Positions 10,740 through 22,744 of a DNA stretch of 64,000 bases are shown here, piece by piece (position 1 is the first letter of the stretch; each line of letters starts with the position of its first letter). The position numbers and the translations under genes were made by a program. Location: the NCBI RefSeq assembly GCF_026210795.1, contig NC_089457.1, forward strand, positions 124,001 through 188,000, in the 5' to 3' direction. A model generated the notes under the pieces. The model was not told the origin of the DNA. It ran no database searches and worked only from the letters and a program-made list of their open reading frames with translations. This stretch comes from Rhizophagus irregularis. Taxonomy: Eukaryota; Glomeromycota; Glomeromycetes; Glomerales; Glomeraceae.

Positions 10740-11428
10740 CAAACGACCCCTTGATTAAAAAATTATCAAAAAAAAAATCTTTCCAAATGAACCCTTAGAA
10801 AATTTCTCATCAAAAAAATATTTGAAATGACCCCTCTAGTTAAAAAATTTTTTTAAAAAATCTCTTCAAATGAATCCTTAGAAGATTTATTAAAAAAATC
10901 TCAAAAAATCTCCCAAATAAATTCTTAGAAATTTCTTTATTAAAAATAAAATGTCCCAAATGATCCCTTTAGTTAAAAAAATCCCAAAAAATAATTTTCC
11001 CAAATGAACTTCTAGAAATTTTCTGTTAAAAAATATCCCAAACAATCCCTTTGGTTAAAAAATTCTTAAAAATAATCTTCTCAAACAAACTCTTAGAAAA
11101 TTCTCTATCAAAAATGTTTCAAACGATCCCTTGGTTAAAAAATTCTCAAAAATAATCTCCCCAAATGAATCCTTAGAAAATTCTCTATCAAAAAATGCCC
11201 TAAACGATCCCCTTAATTAAAAAATTCAAAAAATAATTTTCCTAAACGAACTCTTAGAAAATTCTCTATCAAAAAATGCCCTAAATGATCCTTTTAATTA
11301 ACAAATTCTCGAAAAACCATTTCTCAAACGAACTCTTAGAAAATTCTCTATCAAAAATGTTCCAAACGTTCCCTTTAGTTAAAAAATTCTCAAAAATAAT
11401 CTCTCCAAATGAATCCTTAAAAAATTCA
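10740..11428. repeat. Tandem array of about 80-bp units
   Basis: About eight or nine degenerate units, each with AATGAA-TCCTTAGAAAATTC, then TCTATCAAAAAATG-CC, then AAACGATCCC, then TTAAAAAATTCTCAAAAATA. The last four units start near 11090, 11171, 11251 and 11331, a spacing of about 80 bp. The array ends exactly where transposase coding sequence begins. Confidence 0.8.
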
Positions 11429-13263
11429 ATTCTGGGATGGTGTTGATTTACCTTCTACCGATTTGCATCCAACTGGTAAAAGAATCCAGATGGTGGTAAT
11501 TTGCTGCAGCAATGACATACCAGCTGCTAGAAAATTATGCGGTCATATTTCAGCATTAGTTGGCTGCTATCGATGCTATAAAATAGCTAACATCAGCGGA
11601 AGAAAGCTTAATTACGGAGGGTTTGATGACATGACCAAGTGGTTCGTGCAAAAAGATCTAAATGAACATCGACGCAATGCCGAACGTTGGCGGTTGTGTA
11701 AATCTAAGTACGAAAGAAAAAAACATGTTTCCAAAACTCACGTACGTTGGTCAGAGTTGTTAAGATTGCCGTATTTTAACCCGATCAGATTTCTTGTGGT
11801 TGATCCAACGCATAATTTATTTTTGGGAATCGCGCATTGGATCGTGAAAAAGTTGTGGATAGATGGTGGGAAAATAACAAAAACCCCATCTTAAATTGAT
11901 GGAAAAAAGAGCAAAAAAGATCCAAGTTCCAGTTGATTTAGGAAGGATACCTTTTAAAATAGCAACCGGAGAAGGATTTTCTGGATATACAGCTGATCAA
12001 TGGAGGTCGTTTATTATGATTTATGCAACACCGATTATGTGGGATCTTTTAGATGAGGCTGATAAGAAAATTTTAGCAAATTTTGTAAGAGCCTGTACTT
12101 TGCTTGTTTGTCGAATTGTTAACAAAAGCGCACTGCTCGAAGCTCATTACCGACTGCACCAAGTAGCTCGTTTAATTGAGGAAAATTACGGACAGGAGAA
12201 AATAACTCCAAATATCCATTTATCTCTCCACATCGTTGAATGTTGCCAAGATTATGGACCGCTTTATTTGTTCTAGTGTTATTCATTTGAACGAATGAAT
12301 GGCGTATTAGGTAAAACACGTTGATTGTTGAAAATCAAAATTTCTAATTGGCAAATTGGTAACGGATAAACTTATTGTTTAAATAGGTTCCCTTCCTAAT
12401 AGTAAACGTACTATTGAATTAGAATTGTTGCGTATCATCGTGCAAAATTTGCGGTTAGACAGCTTAATATCCGCCTAATCGGATAATGCAAAATTGATGA
12501 ATGCATTACCTTTGGTTCAATCTCGATTAACAACTGGAAGTTTGGCAGCTTATGATGGGTTTGATTTTAATGAACTTTACTATTTTATGCAAAATTTTCA
12601 TCAAAATATCGATAACACGATTACTACTGGTAGCGAATAATTTTCGGGAGAGATGCTTACTCCAAGAAATCGAGTATCGTTACCAAATGCCACATATGAA
12701 CTATTGGTAAAATATTATAATGATATATACGATTGGAATTTTACATCAATTGCTGATTTAGCTTCGAGTGATTTATCATCAGAAGATTCCAATCAATCAA
12801 TCGTTGTATTGCCAATCGTAACCCAATTTGGTCATATTCGGATTGCTGCTGAAATTTTTGGGTCAAAAAGTGCACCCCGATATCAAAGAAGTTCATATAT
12901 TCTGGCCAAATTTATACAGAATGATGAGTCCATAGACATTTACCCTGGTCATGTTCAGTATTATTTCGAGCATACAGTTCAGCTGCCAATCGGTCCTAAG
13001 ACGCATCGGCTCGCTTTTGTCAACTGGTATTTATGAAGCTGGCAAATGAGAAAACAAGGTTTCATTGCAGAATCGGCAATTGGGATGATAAAAGTTGCAA
13101 CGTTGAATTGTGGAAATATGATTTCCACAAATTATCTAGAGATGCCATCATGCCGATTCATAACATATACAGTCGATTCTTACCTAGCAAATTTACAGTT
13201 GGCACACAAAATCCAACTACTTATATGGCAGTCATACCAATTAATAGACAATTTCATTTGTAA
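11429..13263 (+). pseudogene. CACTA/TNP2-like transposase, 5'-truncated and broken
   Basis: Coding texture starts inside QFWDGVDLPSTDLHPTGKR and runs to a natural-looking end IPINRQFHL at 13263. Landmarks: DIPAARKLCGHIS with CYRCYK (Cys pair), the catalytic-region motif NPIRFLVVDPTHNLFLGIAH, KILANFVRACTLLVCRI, and KITPNIHLSLHIVECC. These fit the Transposase_21/TNP2-type proteins of CMC (CACTA) elements as I know them. Defects: one extra C near 11887 (KITKT then HLKLMEKR in another frame), TAG where W is expected before CYSFERMNG (about 12275), TAA in LRLDSLISA-stop (about 12475), TAA about 12638, and a frame break near 13034. The N-terminal third is replaced by the 80-bp array. Not functional. 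Confidence 0.7.
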
Positions 13264-13324
13264 TAAAACAGAGTTCATTTACATTTAAAATAAGTTATCT
13301 GATAAATAAATTTATAATTTACTA

Positions 13325-13590
13325 ACAATCGGATTACAATTTGTTTTAAATTTATAAATTACTAACAATCGGTCACTATTTGTTTTAAAGAGAGCAATCG
13401 GTAAATTAAACTAAATGATAATTATCAATCGGTAAATTTAAACTAAAAGATAGTTATCAATCGGGTATTAATCTGATTGATACCCGATCGAAGTGTACAC
13501 CAATTTCTAACTATTGAATAAATCAGGTGACCGATCAAAAAAAAAGTTACCAATTGGGTAGATACCTGATTGGTCAGCATTTTACCTGTA
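13325..13590. repeat. Subterminal CAATCGG repeats downstream of the CACTA-like pseudogene
   Basis: At least five direct copies of CAATCGG(T/A) and inverted forms (CCGATCG, CTGATTGATACCCGAT, CCAATTGGGTAGATACCTGA) within 265 bp just after the transposase stop. Clustered short subterminal repeats are typical of CACTA elements, where transposase binds. The true end of the element was not located. Confidence 0.6.
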
Positions 13591-13752
13591 TTTATTAACA
13601 AATTTATTCTTTATTTAGAATTTATTTAGGATTCTGAAGATTACTAAAATAATTCAAATTTTAATATATAATTAAAATTTTAAAATGTGATATTTCAGTT
13701 AATATTATACTCAAAAAGATGAATTATCCCTATAAAAAGTATTTATATTTAA

Positions 13753-14804
13753 GGGAAAATGTCATTGGCGACCCGTATCGCCAGTGCGACCCTAAATCAT
13801 TTGATCAAATTTGATTGGCTAACTAATATTTACAATTACGTCAGCCTTCAGTTCTTTGTTATTATTTTCCCCTTTTTTTCGTTATTCTTTTTCCCTCCTT
13901 TTTTTGTTTCCTTTTCTCTTTATTTTCGCTTTACTTGTTTTATTTTTTGACTTTTTTTTCATTTTATTTCCCTTTTCTCTTTTTTGATTTTATTTTCCTT
14001 TCTTTTTTTCCTTCTTTTTCATTTTTTTTTGGTATGTTTTTTCGTTCTTTCTTGCTATTTTTTGTTTTTTCTTTTTTTATAGGTCTTTGAGGTTCTTTAC
14101 AGTTTTACAATTAAGGCGTACATCCTTTTTTTCGCCTTTGTTTTTTAATTTGTTCTTTACTGACTCTCTACGTTGTTCTTTAACTCCTTCCTTTTCAACA
14201 TTATGTGACGCGTTTTACTCTTAACTTCACAGGTTTTGTTATTATTTGTTCTTTAACTCACTTGTTTATAAGTTTCATTTTTTAACCTTATTATAGGCTT
14301 TTTTTCGCGTTAAGTATTTTTTTCTTTTTTTTTCTTTTTTATTCTTTAGGTTCTTGTTTTCATTATTCTTTACTAACTATATTTTCTCTACTTTATGCCA
14401 CTCTTTGACTTCGCAGGCTTTATTTTTCAATGTCATTGGTTTTGTTCTTTGATTTCATGAGTTTCATTATCATTTAATTCTTCAACTTTCTTCGTGGGTT
14501 TTGTTCTTCATCTCGATTTTGTTTTTTACTCTGTTGTTGTCATTTTTTTTTTGTGTATCAAAATTACTAGTTCTGTTAAAAATAAAATATAAATTTTACA
14601 ATGTTTCTCTATTAGTAAACTTTAATAATTGATTTTTAACCATACAGTATATCATTATTTTATTGCGTAAATCAAAAAACTTTTTGCGAATTAAAGTGTT
14701 GCGAATTTTTTAACGAAAATAAAAAAAGTTGACCAATCAAAATATAGTATAAAATCACGTGATTAGGGTCGCCATGGCGACAGGGTCGCCATAAACTAAC
14801 GCCC
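13753..14804. mobile_element. Non-autonomous MULE-type element, 1052 bp
   Basis: Starts GGG with TTGGCGACCCGTATCGCCAG and ends with the inverse (GGGTCGCCATGGCGAC then ATAAACTAACGCCC). It is flanked by the identical 9-mer TATATTTAA at 13744-13752 and 14805-14813. Nine-base duplications and GGG termini fit the Mutator superfamily. The interior from about 13860 to 14560 is a strongly pyrimidine-biased strand, and the ORF at 13759-13950 is its by-product. Confidence 0.82.
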
Positions 14805-15220
14805 TATATTTAAAATATAATTAAAAACTTTTTAAAATATATTTAAAATATACTTAAAATATATTTAATTTAAAAATTGCGAAATACTTATAATATACTT
14901 AAAATGTATTTAAAATTATCTTAAAATATATTTTTAATATATTTAATTTTTGCCCAAATACTTAAAATATACTTAAATTATATTTAAATTAAAATTTAAG
15001 TATATTATAGATATATTTTTTACATACTTAAAATATTCTTATAATATATTTCATAATATATTTTAAGTGTATTTTAAGTATGTAAAAAATATACTTATAA
15101 TAATCTTATAATATACTTAAATTTTAATTTAAATATAATTTAAATATATTTTAAGTAATTAAATATATTAGACATATATTTTAAGATAATTTTAAGTATA
15201 TTTTAGATATATTAAAAATA

Positions 15221-15625
15221 GGGTTTTGTTTTTTATCGCCATGGCGATGCATCGCCAGTGTCACGTGATTTTATAATTCCGGCCGGAATTAAAAGATCGT
15301 CAAGAAATTTCCTTTTTTGGAAGTTTTGTGTAACAAAAACTTGAATTTTGCTGAAAAATAAAATTGCCTTTTTTGGATTGTGTAACGTTACCTAAAGATC
15401 CAAAAAAGGATATTTTGGCCAGCGTTATAAAATTTGGCCGAGATTAAGCATGTAATGTATAGGAAGTGACAAATAGTATTTTTTGCACTGAAAAAATTCT
15501 AAGTCCCCAGAATAAATAATAAAAATGGAAAACTAGAGGATGTGACGCGGGGTGACAAATTATTCATATATGTAAAGTCACGTGACACTTGCGACACATC
15601 GCTATGGCGATTTTTTATAAAATCC
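15221..15625. mobile_element. Non-autonomous MULE-type element, 405 bp
   Basis: Inverted ends of about 48 bp contain ATCGCCATGGCGATGCATCG and AGTGTCACGTGA. It is flanked by the identical 9-mer TTAAAAATA at 15212-15220 and 15626-15634. The ends share the CGCCATGGCGA core with the 1052-bp element, so the two are probably mobilised by related transposases. Confidence 0.82.
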
Positions 15626-15718
15626 TTAAAAATATATTATAAGTATTTTGCAATTTTTAAATTAAGTATATTTTAAATATATTTTAAGTATATTTTAAGT
15701 ATAATACTTTTTATAGGG

Positions 15719-17330
15719 TATATATTAAAATATTTATTTTGTTAAGATAAATTTAACAAGCTAAAGATCATTAAATCCAATTACTAGATCCCAAAATAGT
15801 AAAATCTAAAATTTACATATAACTTTGTATATTTAAAACAGAAATTAATTGTAAAGTTTATATAAATTCAGATCTGAATTTTTTTAGTAACCTTTAGATT
15901 CTATTTATTCAGATTAATTTTATTTGATTTTAAGAATTCATCTTTAATTTCAAATTATTTAGGTTTACAAAAGGCAATCAAAATTATCCGGCCATTTTAT
16001 TTTGCTAAAATTTTGTTGATCATGATGTGTTAATGTTATATAAATAAGATATAATTTTGTATTTATAATCACAATAAACAAATTCCAATGCTTCATATTT
16101 TTTGAAAATATATATGAAGTCACCCTATTGTATGAATTTTATAAATTTTACAATTTTGTGTAAACAAACTTAAAAATATTAAAAATATCATAATTTCGCC
16201 AATATCGATCTGATCGACCTGTGCTTACCACCATTCGAATCGTCTCAATGAGACGGATCAAAAGAACTATAAATCGGAAAATTTCAATCACAGGATCAGA
16301 AAATATTGTAGATGACATTTAGGCTTTTAGAGCGTAATCATGTGATAAATATCGATCTTACAAACATTAAATTATTACCATTCAAATCCTCTCAATGAGA
16401 CGAATCTGATGAACCCAAAATTTCAAAATTTCAATCACTAGATCTTAAAATAACCTTAACATACAATTTTAAATTTTAAAATTCATGAATTTCGCAAACT
16501 CGAAAAATTTATAATTTACATAGTATTACATTTGCATAATACCTGTAATTAATATGTAATATAATGGCATAATACTTTTTCAACATTATGCTTGCATACC
16601 TTATTAAATTTTCTAATAAAACTACTTGAAAAGTACTATGTTAAAGTTGCATTGAAAGGTATTCCTCCAGAATATTATAAAAAATCTATCAATAGCATAT
16701 CTCTGTGAATTGGGGAGTTATTTTTGCAAATGGAGATAGAATTTATTATTAAAATTTTATCTGAATTAGTAAACAAAGACATAATGAATTTGTTTAACCT
16801 AAATTTTTATTGCTATATTATATATATATAAATTATTTCAACTTGAAAAGTGGCCGGATAATTCTGATCGCCCTCTGTATTTTAATTCAAATTTTAACAG
16901 TTGGAATTATTAGCTATGACTAATAATTTAATATATATGGTTCATAAGAAAATTTTCAAAATAGTGGAAAACTGAAAAATATATATATACGTATATATAT
17001 AATTCAAATCAGTATTCTAAGATTACTATTTGGATTTACTAATATATGCAGATATTCAAATTCAATTAGAATTGAAGGATTAATTTTAATTGACCAGATT
17101 ACAGATTAAAACATTACTATAGGAAAATTTTGTATTTATATTGTAAATAGTTTTATTAATAGTTTTAAAGTGTTATAGTTTCATATAAATTATTATAATT
17201 GATATAAATTTACTTTAGAGATGTTTAAAAAAACAGAATAAAATATGTTAATAAAATTAGGTTAAATCATCTAGGTGAAATCATTCTAAGTTATAATAAT
17301 CCTATAGGATATATTATATAAAAAAAAAAG
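15719..17330. other. AT-rich spacer with two GTCTCAATGAGAC palindromes
   Basis: No gene seen. Palindromic CGTCTCAATGAGACG (about 16239-16253) and a related copy near 16390-16408 belong to the dispersed motif also present at 29.8-32.5 kb. The word GGCCGGATAATT- occurs at 15990 and 16850 in opposite orientations. Confidence 0.4.
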
Positions 17331-17464
17331 TTTTTTACTTCAAATCACCGGGGGTGAGTATCACCGTTGGCAAATTTTACTGGCACTCTATTTATTTAAT
17401 GCTGGTCGATCGTCATAATTTCAGTCATCGGTGATCATCACCCCCGGTGATAGTTAGAAAAATT
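17331..17464. mobile_element. Short TIR element, family M1, copy b
   Basis: Left end CAAATCACCGGGGGTGA and right end, read inverted, AACTATCACCGGGGGTGATG; the interior keeps AATGCTGGTCGATCGTCATA. It is the best-preserved copy of the family at 903 and 28678. It lies in the spacer 390 bp downstream of the NELF-A-like gene's stop. Confidence 0.75.
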
Positions 17465-17856
17465 AAAAAAAAAAATATATCGTCATTAATTTTATTAACT
17501 AAAAAATTAATTATAATTATTTATGAATTATAATTCAAATTAGATAATTTCATATCCTAAATATAAATTTATAAATTTATGTAAATTTATACTTTATATA
17601 TATATCTACATTGTTTTCACAATAAAATAGATATTGTGATAATTTGATATATACTTGTTTATACAAAAAAAATATTTAATATGTAATATATATTATATAA
17701 TGATTTTTTTCTCCAATAAGTTCGATATTTATATTCAATCTTTGATTGTAACAGAATAACTAACTAGATAATAATATATATTATAATAATTCAACAATAC
17801 AATAATAACTAATAAACTATTAAAATCTTTTACCTTTTCTAGGTAATATCTCTTTA

Positions 17857-20800
17857 TTACCCATGAAGCTTACCATTTGGCCTACCGTTTAAAGCTTCCA
17901 AATTTGGATTTTTTACTGCCTTGGTCTTTTTTCTCTTAAGCTTTCTCCATTGGCCATTTGACAAATTCATTTCAAATATGAAAGTTTCTTGAATTTCCTT
18001 GCCTTCATTAGGGATTGGCGTCTTTTCTTCATGTAAAATAATATGGCGAATCTCATCTTCATTACAAGATACTCCACTTGATATACTCATAAGTTTTTCG
18101 CGTTCTAATTATTTGGGAAAATAGATATTAATATATCATAAATAGATAAAAAAAAAGAGATGTATTTTTGTTCAACATTACGTTCTGGTTTAGTGTGATG
18201 TCCACCTAAAAAGTTTATTATGAGCTGACGGTTGTCTCCGTGAATCTTATTAGATTTATCAAGAACTGCTCCGCAATTCATTTCGAATTGTTTTCTCATT
18301 GTTTCAGTCATTTCGATCTTGGGTATTTCTTCAAATTGTGATTTTGGCAGTTCTAAATCTGCAGCCATAGGATGTTCAGATACTAAGGGGAAGAAAAATA
18401 AAATAAAATAAAATATATGGGATTAGATAAATTATAATATGTAATAATAATGATGATGTTATTACCTGATGATACTGGCTCAGCTGTAGTTGATGTATTA
18501 ACTGGATTTGAACCCGAACCGTTCTGTGATATCATAACAGTGTTGAAATTATCTGTTGAGTTATCTGGCTGATATAGATGCGTTGGTGATAATGAAGACG
18601 TAGGTGCCACCGCTTTCTTAGGCTTCTTGTGTGGCAATTCTTCATCCGATACAATTTCATCTTCAACTGTTTCATCATCTGTAAATATAAATTTATGAAT
18701 ATTAATTAAACCGATTAATAAATTATCGATTCGAATATATAAATTTAAAAAAATATTATTTAATAATTTTATCTATGAATTTGACATTGACATTTCATAA
18801 CAATAGCAAATAATTTTAAAATAATAAATGCTAATTGCTATAAAGGCTATGGTCACAATGTGAAATAAAAATACTTTACTATTAATTTTCTTTTTTTTTC
18901 GTGTAACTGCTAAATAAATAAATAAAATTTCCTAAGTCAGTAAAACATAAATTAATTGTTTTGTTCTTAATAAGAGCGAATCTTACCGGGAACATTAGTC
19001 GGTTGTATGTCACCCATTTCATTAGAAGCCGCTGTTGCTGCTGCCGCCGCCGCCGCTTTTGCTGCAGCCTTTTCACGTTTTTCTTTCTCTTTTGCTAGTC
19101 TGGCTTCCTCCTTTAGTTTTGCTTTCTCAGCCTTTTCACGTTCTTTTTGTTTTTTTCTCCTCTTCTTCGCGTCTTTTTTCTTCTTGACGTTTTTCCCGTT
19201 CCTGTCTTCGCATTTCTTTCATTTGTTGTTCCTCTGACCGACATCATAGAAGAGAAAGTAATTTACACATTATCAAAATTGGCTACACTGAAATATTCCA
19301 GTCAAAGGAAAAAATATACATCAAATAATAGCCACACAATATGATAAAGTACTATGTGAAATATTCGTACCCATTTGTGTTTTAAGTTTTGTTTCTTCTT
19401 GATTTCGTGTTATAGTTGTTGCTGTTGTTATATCAAGCATTTGAATTTTCGTCGGTTTCACATATTTTTTTCCTTGAGTAATTTTTGGCTCTGTTGGTGA
19501 ATCTGGTCCTTGTGTAGATCCAGAAAAAGATCCTTATAACAGCAAATCGGTATTAGGAACAATTAATTATTATAAGAACATTTATTTAATATATTAAATA
19601 ACGCAATTTTAATTACCACGAGAAGGATTCGGAGGTCTGTGGAATGGTTGTGACAATTGTGAAGGTCGACGTTTAGGAGGAATAAATAACGAAGGCCCCG
19701 ATGAAGTAGTTGATCGATTCGAAGGAAGGCCTTGTGATGAACCAATCCGATTCTGATCTGACATAAAATTAAATCCTGTTGCATTGACAGGAGAGGTTAA
19801 TCCTGGCGAAGGTGGTGGCATTGCTACATTGTTCAGGGCATGTAAACGTTGTTGCTTTGATATTTCAATTCCCTGCCTTAAAGTAAAATGTGAAGAGGGC
19901 GAACGAACAGCTTCTGTGTTGATTGAAAGAGTTGAAAAGGCATCACTTATGTCACGATCTATAAAAGCATATTCTGTCGGATGAAATTTTATTCCAGTTT
20001 GTTGTACTTTACATTAAATGGTACTTTGTTAGTTTTGAATTTTAACAAATTTCCGCTTTAAAAATAGAAGAACATATATCTTACTGCGTTCCATTAAACT
20101 TTGAAGTCCAAGCTGAGCGTCCTCAGGAATATGTTGTTCTATGTTAAGGTCAAGTGTACCTGTGGATGGATAATTTTGTAACATTTTTGATACTAAGCGG
20201 ACCCACTCGTCATTGTCATTGCATCCATTTGTAATTATCTAAAATTTGACATAATCGAAAAGAATAGAAGTAGATGAGTAAAGATTCATACGTAATAAAA
20301 AAAGATGGTTGTATCAGTTACAGTTTATTGAACAGGCGGTTAAGTATATTATTTAGTTTTAAATTTACTTAAGGCATTCCTCAAGATGTATTATTTTATT
20401 CCTCTAATAGTAATAATATCACAAGTAAACTAAAACTTTTCTTATACTAAATTTTATTTTTGGAATATAAAATGAATGACAATGTCTAAAAAAAGCGCGA
20501 TGCCATAAAATCAGATGTAATGCATAAAAATTTTCGTATTAATAATCAACTCGAACATTACATATTTGTTGTTTGCCATATCTTTAAAACGCGATTCAAT
20601 TTACAGTAATTTTTTTAAGCGATTACAGAATAAATCTTGCAACACATACCGCAGTCAGTTCATTTCCCATACTACTCAGCAAGAGTTTCCTAATGCACAA
20701 AAGTGCAAACAAAACTCCCAGCTTAATGTTAGAAGGATATAAGTTCCAACGACTACAAATATGCTGCAGTATTTCCCTTGTAAGTTCCGGACCTACGATC

Positions 20801-20880
20801 GAAGGAAACAACCAAGGATTGGTTGACGACTGAATCAACCAATTTTCAACTCCTTCTGGCGTATTGCGATCCGCGGCCAT
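17857..20880 (-). CDS. NELFA: Negative elongation factor A (NELF-A)-like protein
   Basis: Eight exons join in phase: 20880-20650, 20238-20085, 19958-19617, 19532-19371, 19233-18987, 18678-18466, 18382-18182 and 18104-17857 (about 598 residues). The N-terminus (NPWLFPSIVGPELTREIL, then DNDEWVRLVSKML and YPSTGTLDL) matches the conserved NELF-A/HDAg-like domain. The middle holds a PTKIQMLDI motif, an E/K/R-rich coiled coil and a poly-Ala tract, and the end has FEMNLSNGQWRKLKRKK. By family knowledge NELF-A pauses RNA polymerase II. Exon 5 carries an extra base: a run of seven T on the plus strand (19150-19156) shifts the coiled-coil frame, while coding texture on both sides is clear. This is an assembly error in a homopolymer or a real lesion. 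It lies in a minus-strand cluster with the two genes upstream of it. Confidence 0.75.
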
Positions 20881-21359
20881 TAATAAAAGTTTATAAGTGC
20901 TTCAGTGGATAAAAATTACAACTTTCACAGTAGCGTTACGGACAAGTCTTTGTTGTTGAAACCGAACTGAATGATCAGTGCACGATCCCAAGTTGGGTGG
21001 AGAAGAATCTACTATTTTATACATACGTGTGTAGCTGGAGTGTGAAATAGCAGTTTTTGGTCTTTCTTCAAAACAAATTCACGTGATCATATAGTTAGTA
21101 ATTGAATCAGCAAATCAAATGAGTTATCCGGGTTGAGTTCATTGCGATATATCATGTGCATTTTTTATTTACAAATGAAAGGAATTAATTGTATTTAAAT
21201 ATGCGTAATAAGTAATAATGAAAAGAAATTCAAGAAATTAATGTTTGTGAATTAATTTTGCGAAATTATTTCCAGAAAAAAGGAAGTTTGTGACTCGTTG
21301 GCTCCCATGCACTAAAAAAAAATAAATAAAAGATTAGTTAAACCATCCGATAAATTTAT

Positions 21360-22182
21360 TTATTTTTCAGTTGATATTTCAACCTTGGGCTCAGTTTGAC
21401 GTCTATAAAATTAACAATTATTACGTTATTAAATTAGTTAAACAATTAAATATATTTAAAAAAAGGAAATTAACCTAAAGCAAGTTTGAATGAATGATTT
21501 TTCAATCTCTTCTGCATTTAATTTGTATGCGCCTTGAATAAGTACTGACGGAGTAGATTGTCTCATAAAAGGGTTTTCGATAAACGCACGACCGTTATAA
21601 TTCGCAAAAAGGATGGGTTGTTCTAGAAAATTTAAATTAATTTGAGTATTCATAGATAATAATGTTTAATCAATATATTTCACATACTCGGAAGTGCACG
21701 AATTTGTTGTTCATTTAAATGAATTGTTTTTTTCTTCTTTCGGGGAAAGTTGGGTGCTTTCCAAGCGAGAGTCGCGGCACTGTCTGCGTTATCTGTATAA
21801 GTCCTTTTAACCGACCTGTGTTGCGCCACAATTGAAGAACCTTTGTTTTTTATAAAATTCGTCTCTTCACCTTAGAATTAACGAATTGACAAGACCTTAA
21901 TCATAAATTTTCGCCTTATACATTACTTGTCTTTTTAAACCTTCGAGAATCTTCTTCAATGTTAACTTCGTCAGTTTTCTTAGGCTTCGGAATACGTGAA
22001 GAAGTTCTAATAGCTTTTGTCTTGATACCCGATTTAGTTGATTTTTTAGCTAATACTTCAGGAGTCAAGATCTCGGATGGAAGTTTAAAAATCTGCTGAT
22101 GGCAAACTTTTTCAAAGTCGACTAGCTTAAAATATCTAAAAGATACATGTTCTGGGATGACTACTTTAGAATTTGAAGACAT
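21360..22182 (-). CDS. Unknown conserved-looking protein, 209 residues
   Basis: Four exons join in phase: 22182-21927, 21870-21688, 21622-21475 and 21402-21360, all with GT-AG borders, starting MSSNSKVVIPEHVSFRYFKL and ending VEISTEK. A basic, Ser/Thr/Lys-rich middle (KTKAIRTSSRIPKPKK, then NFPRKKKTIHLNE) looks like a nuclear-localised, disordered region; the last third (QPILFANYNGRAFIENPF, then KLNAEEIEKSFIQTCF) looks folded. I do not recognise a family. It lies between the NELF-A-like and Hrp1-like genes on the same strand with about 480 and 560 bp spacers, so each probably has its own promoter. No frame break, so I take it as a working gene. Confidence 0.7.
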
Positions 22183-22744
22183 TAATATTTCCTTTAATAC
22201 GAAAGTTGGGAATATTTTATAGTTAAAAAACCAAATCAAAATCAGGTTAAGAATTATTTAAATAAGTTAATTATATATGAACATTAATTTTATTTACTTT
22301 TAAATTATATAAATCACGTTCTTTTTATCAATGAATATTATATATATATATGTATAATAAATTTTTCTTAGGAATGAAATATATCTGGAAAATAATAGTT
22401 GCTTATATCATGTAAATAATAAAACAAATACTAAATTATGCTAAATTCTTTTAAAATTAATCAAACAAAAATAAAAGTATGAGATTCTATCAAATTTTAG
22501 GATTTTTATATTAATATATAGAACCTATACAAATTCTAATAGTAAAAAAAAAAATATAAAGGATGATAAACAAAGTTGTACCAAAGTATCCACAATATTT
22601 TGACTGATCGCCCAAAAGAATAAATTTCACCATTGCTTTAGAAAGCATGAGAATCAGGGCATAAAAAAAAAATTGTTCAATACAAATAGATTTTCACTCA
22701 ATTCTTTAACTTTGGAACGACTTATTAGGCAGATAACTGTAATT

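Larger units (their letters stand above)
13728..15718. mobile_element. Foldback element, arms interrupted by two MULE-type insertions
   Basis: The outer left end CCCTATAAAAAGTA (13728-13741) is the inverse of TACTTTTTATAGGG (15705-15718). Removing the insertions at 13753-14804 and 15221-15625 leaves two AT-rich arms that are inverted copies through words such as TTAATTTAAAAATTGC and ACATACTTAAAATA, meeting near 15045. The original element was roughly 0.5 kb. It has no coding capacity. Confidence 0.75.

Noticed and set aside
18882-19344. Open frames on both strands near the NELF-A-like exon 5
   Set aside because: Shadows of the Lys/Glu- and Ala-rich exon; the spliced minus-strand frame explains the DNA.
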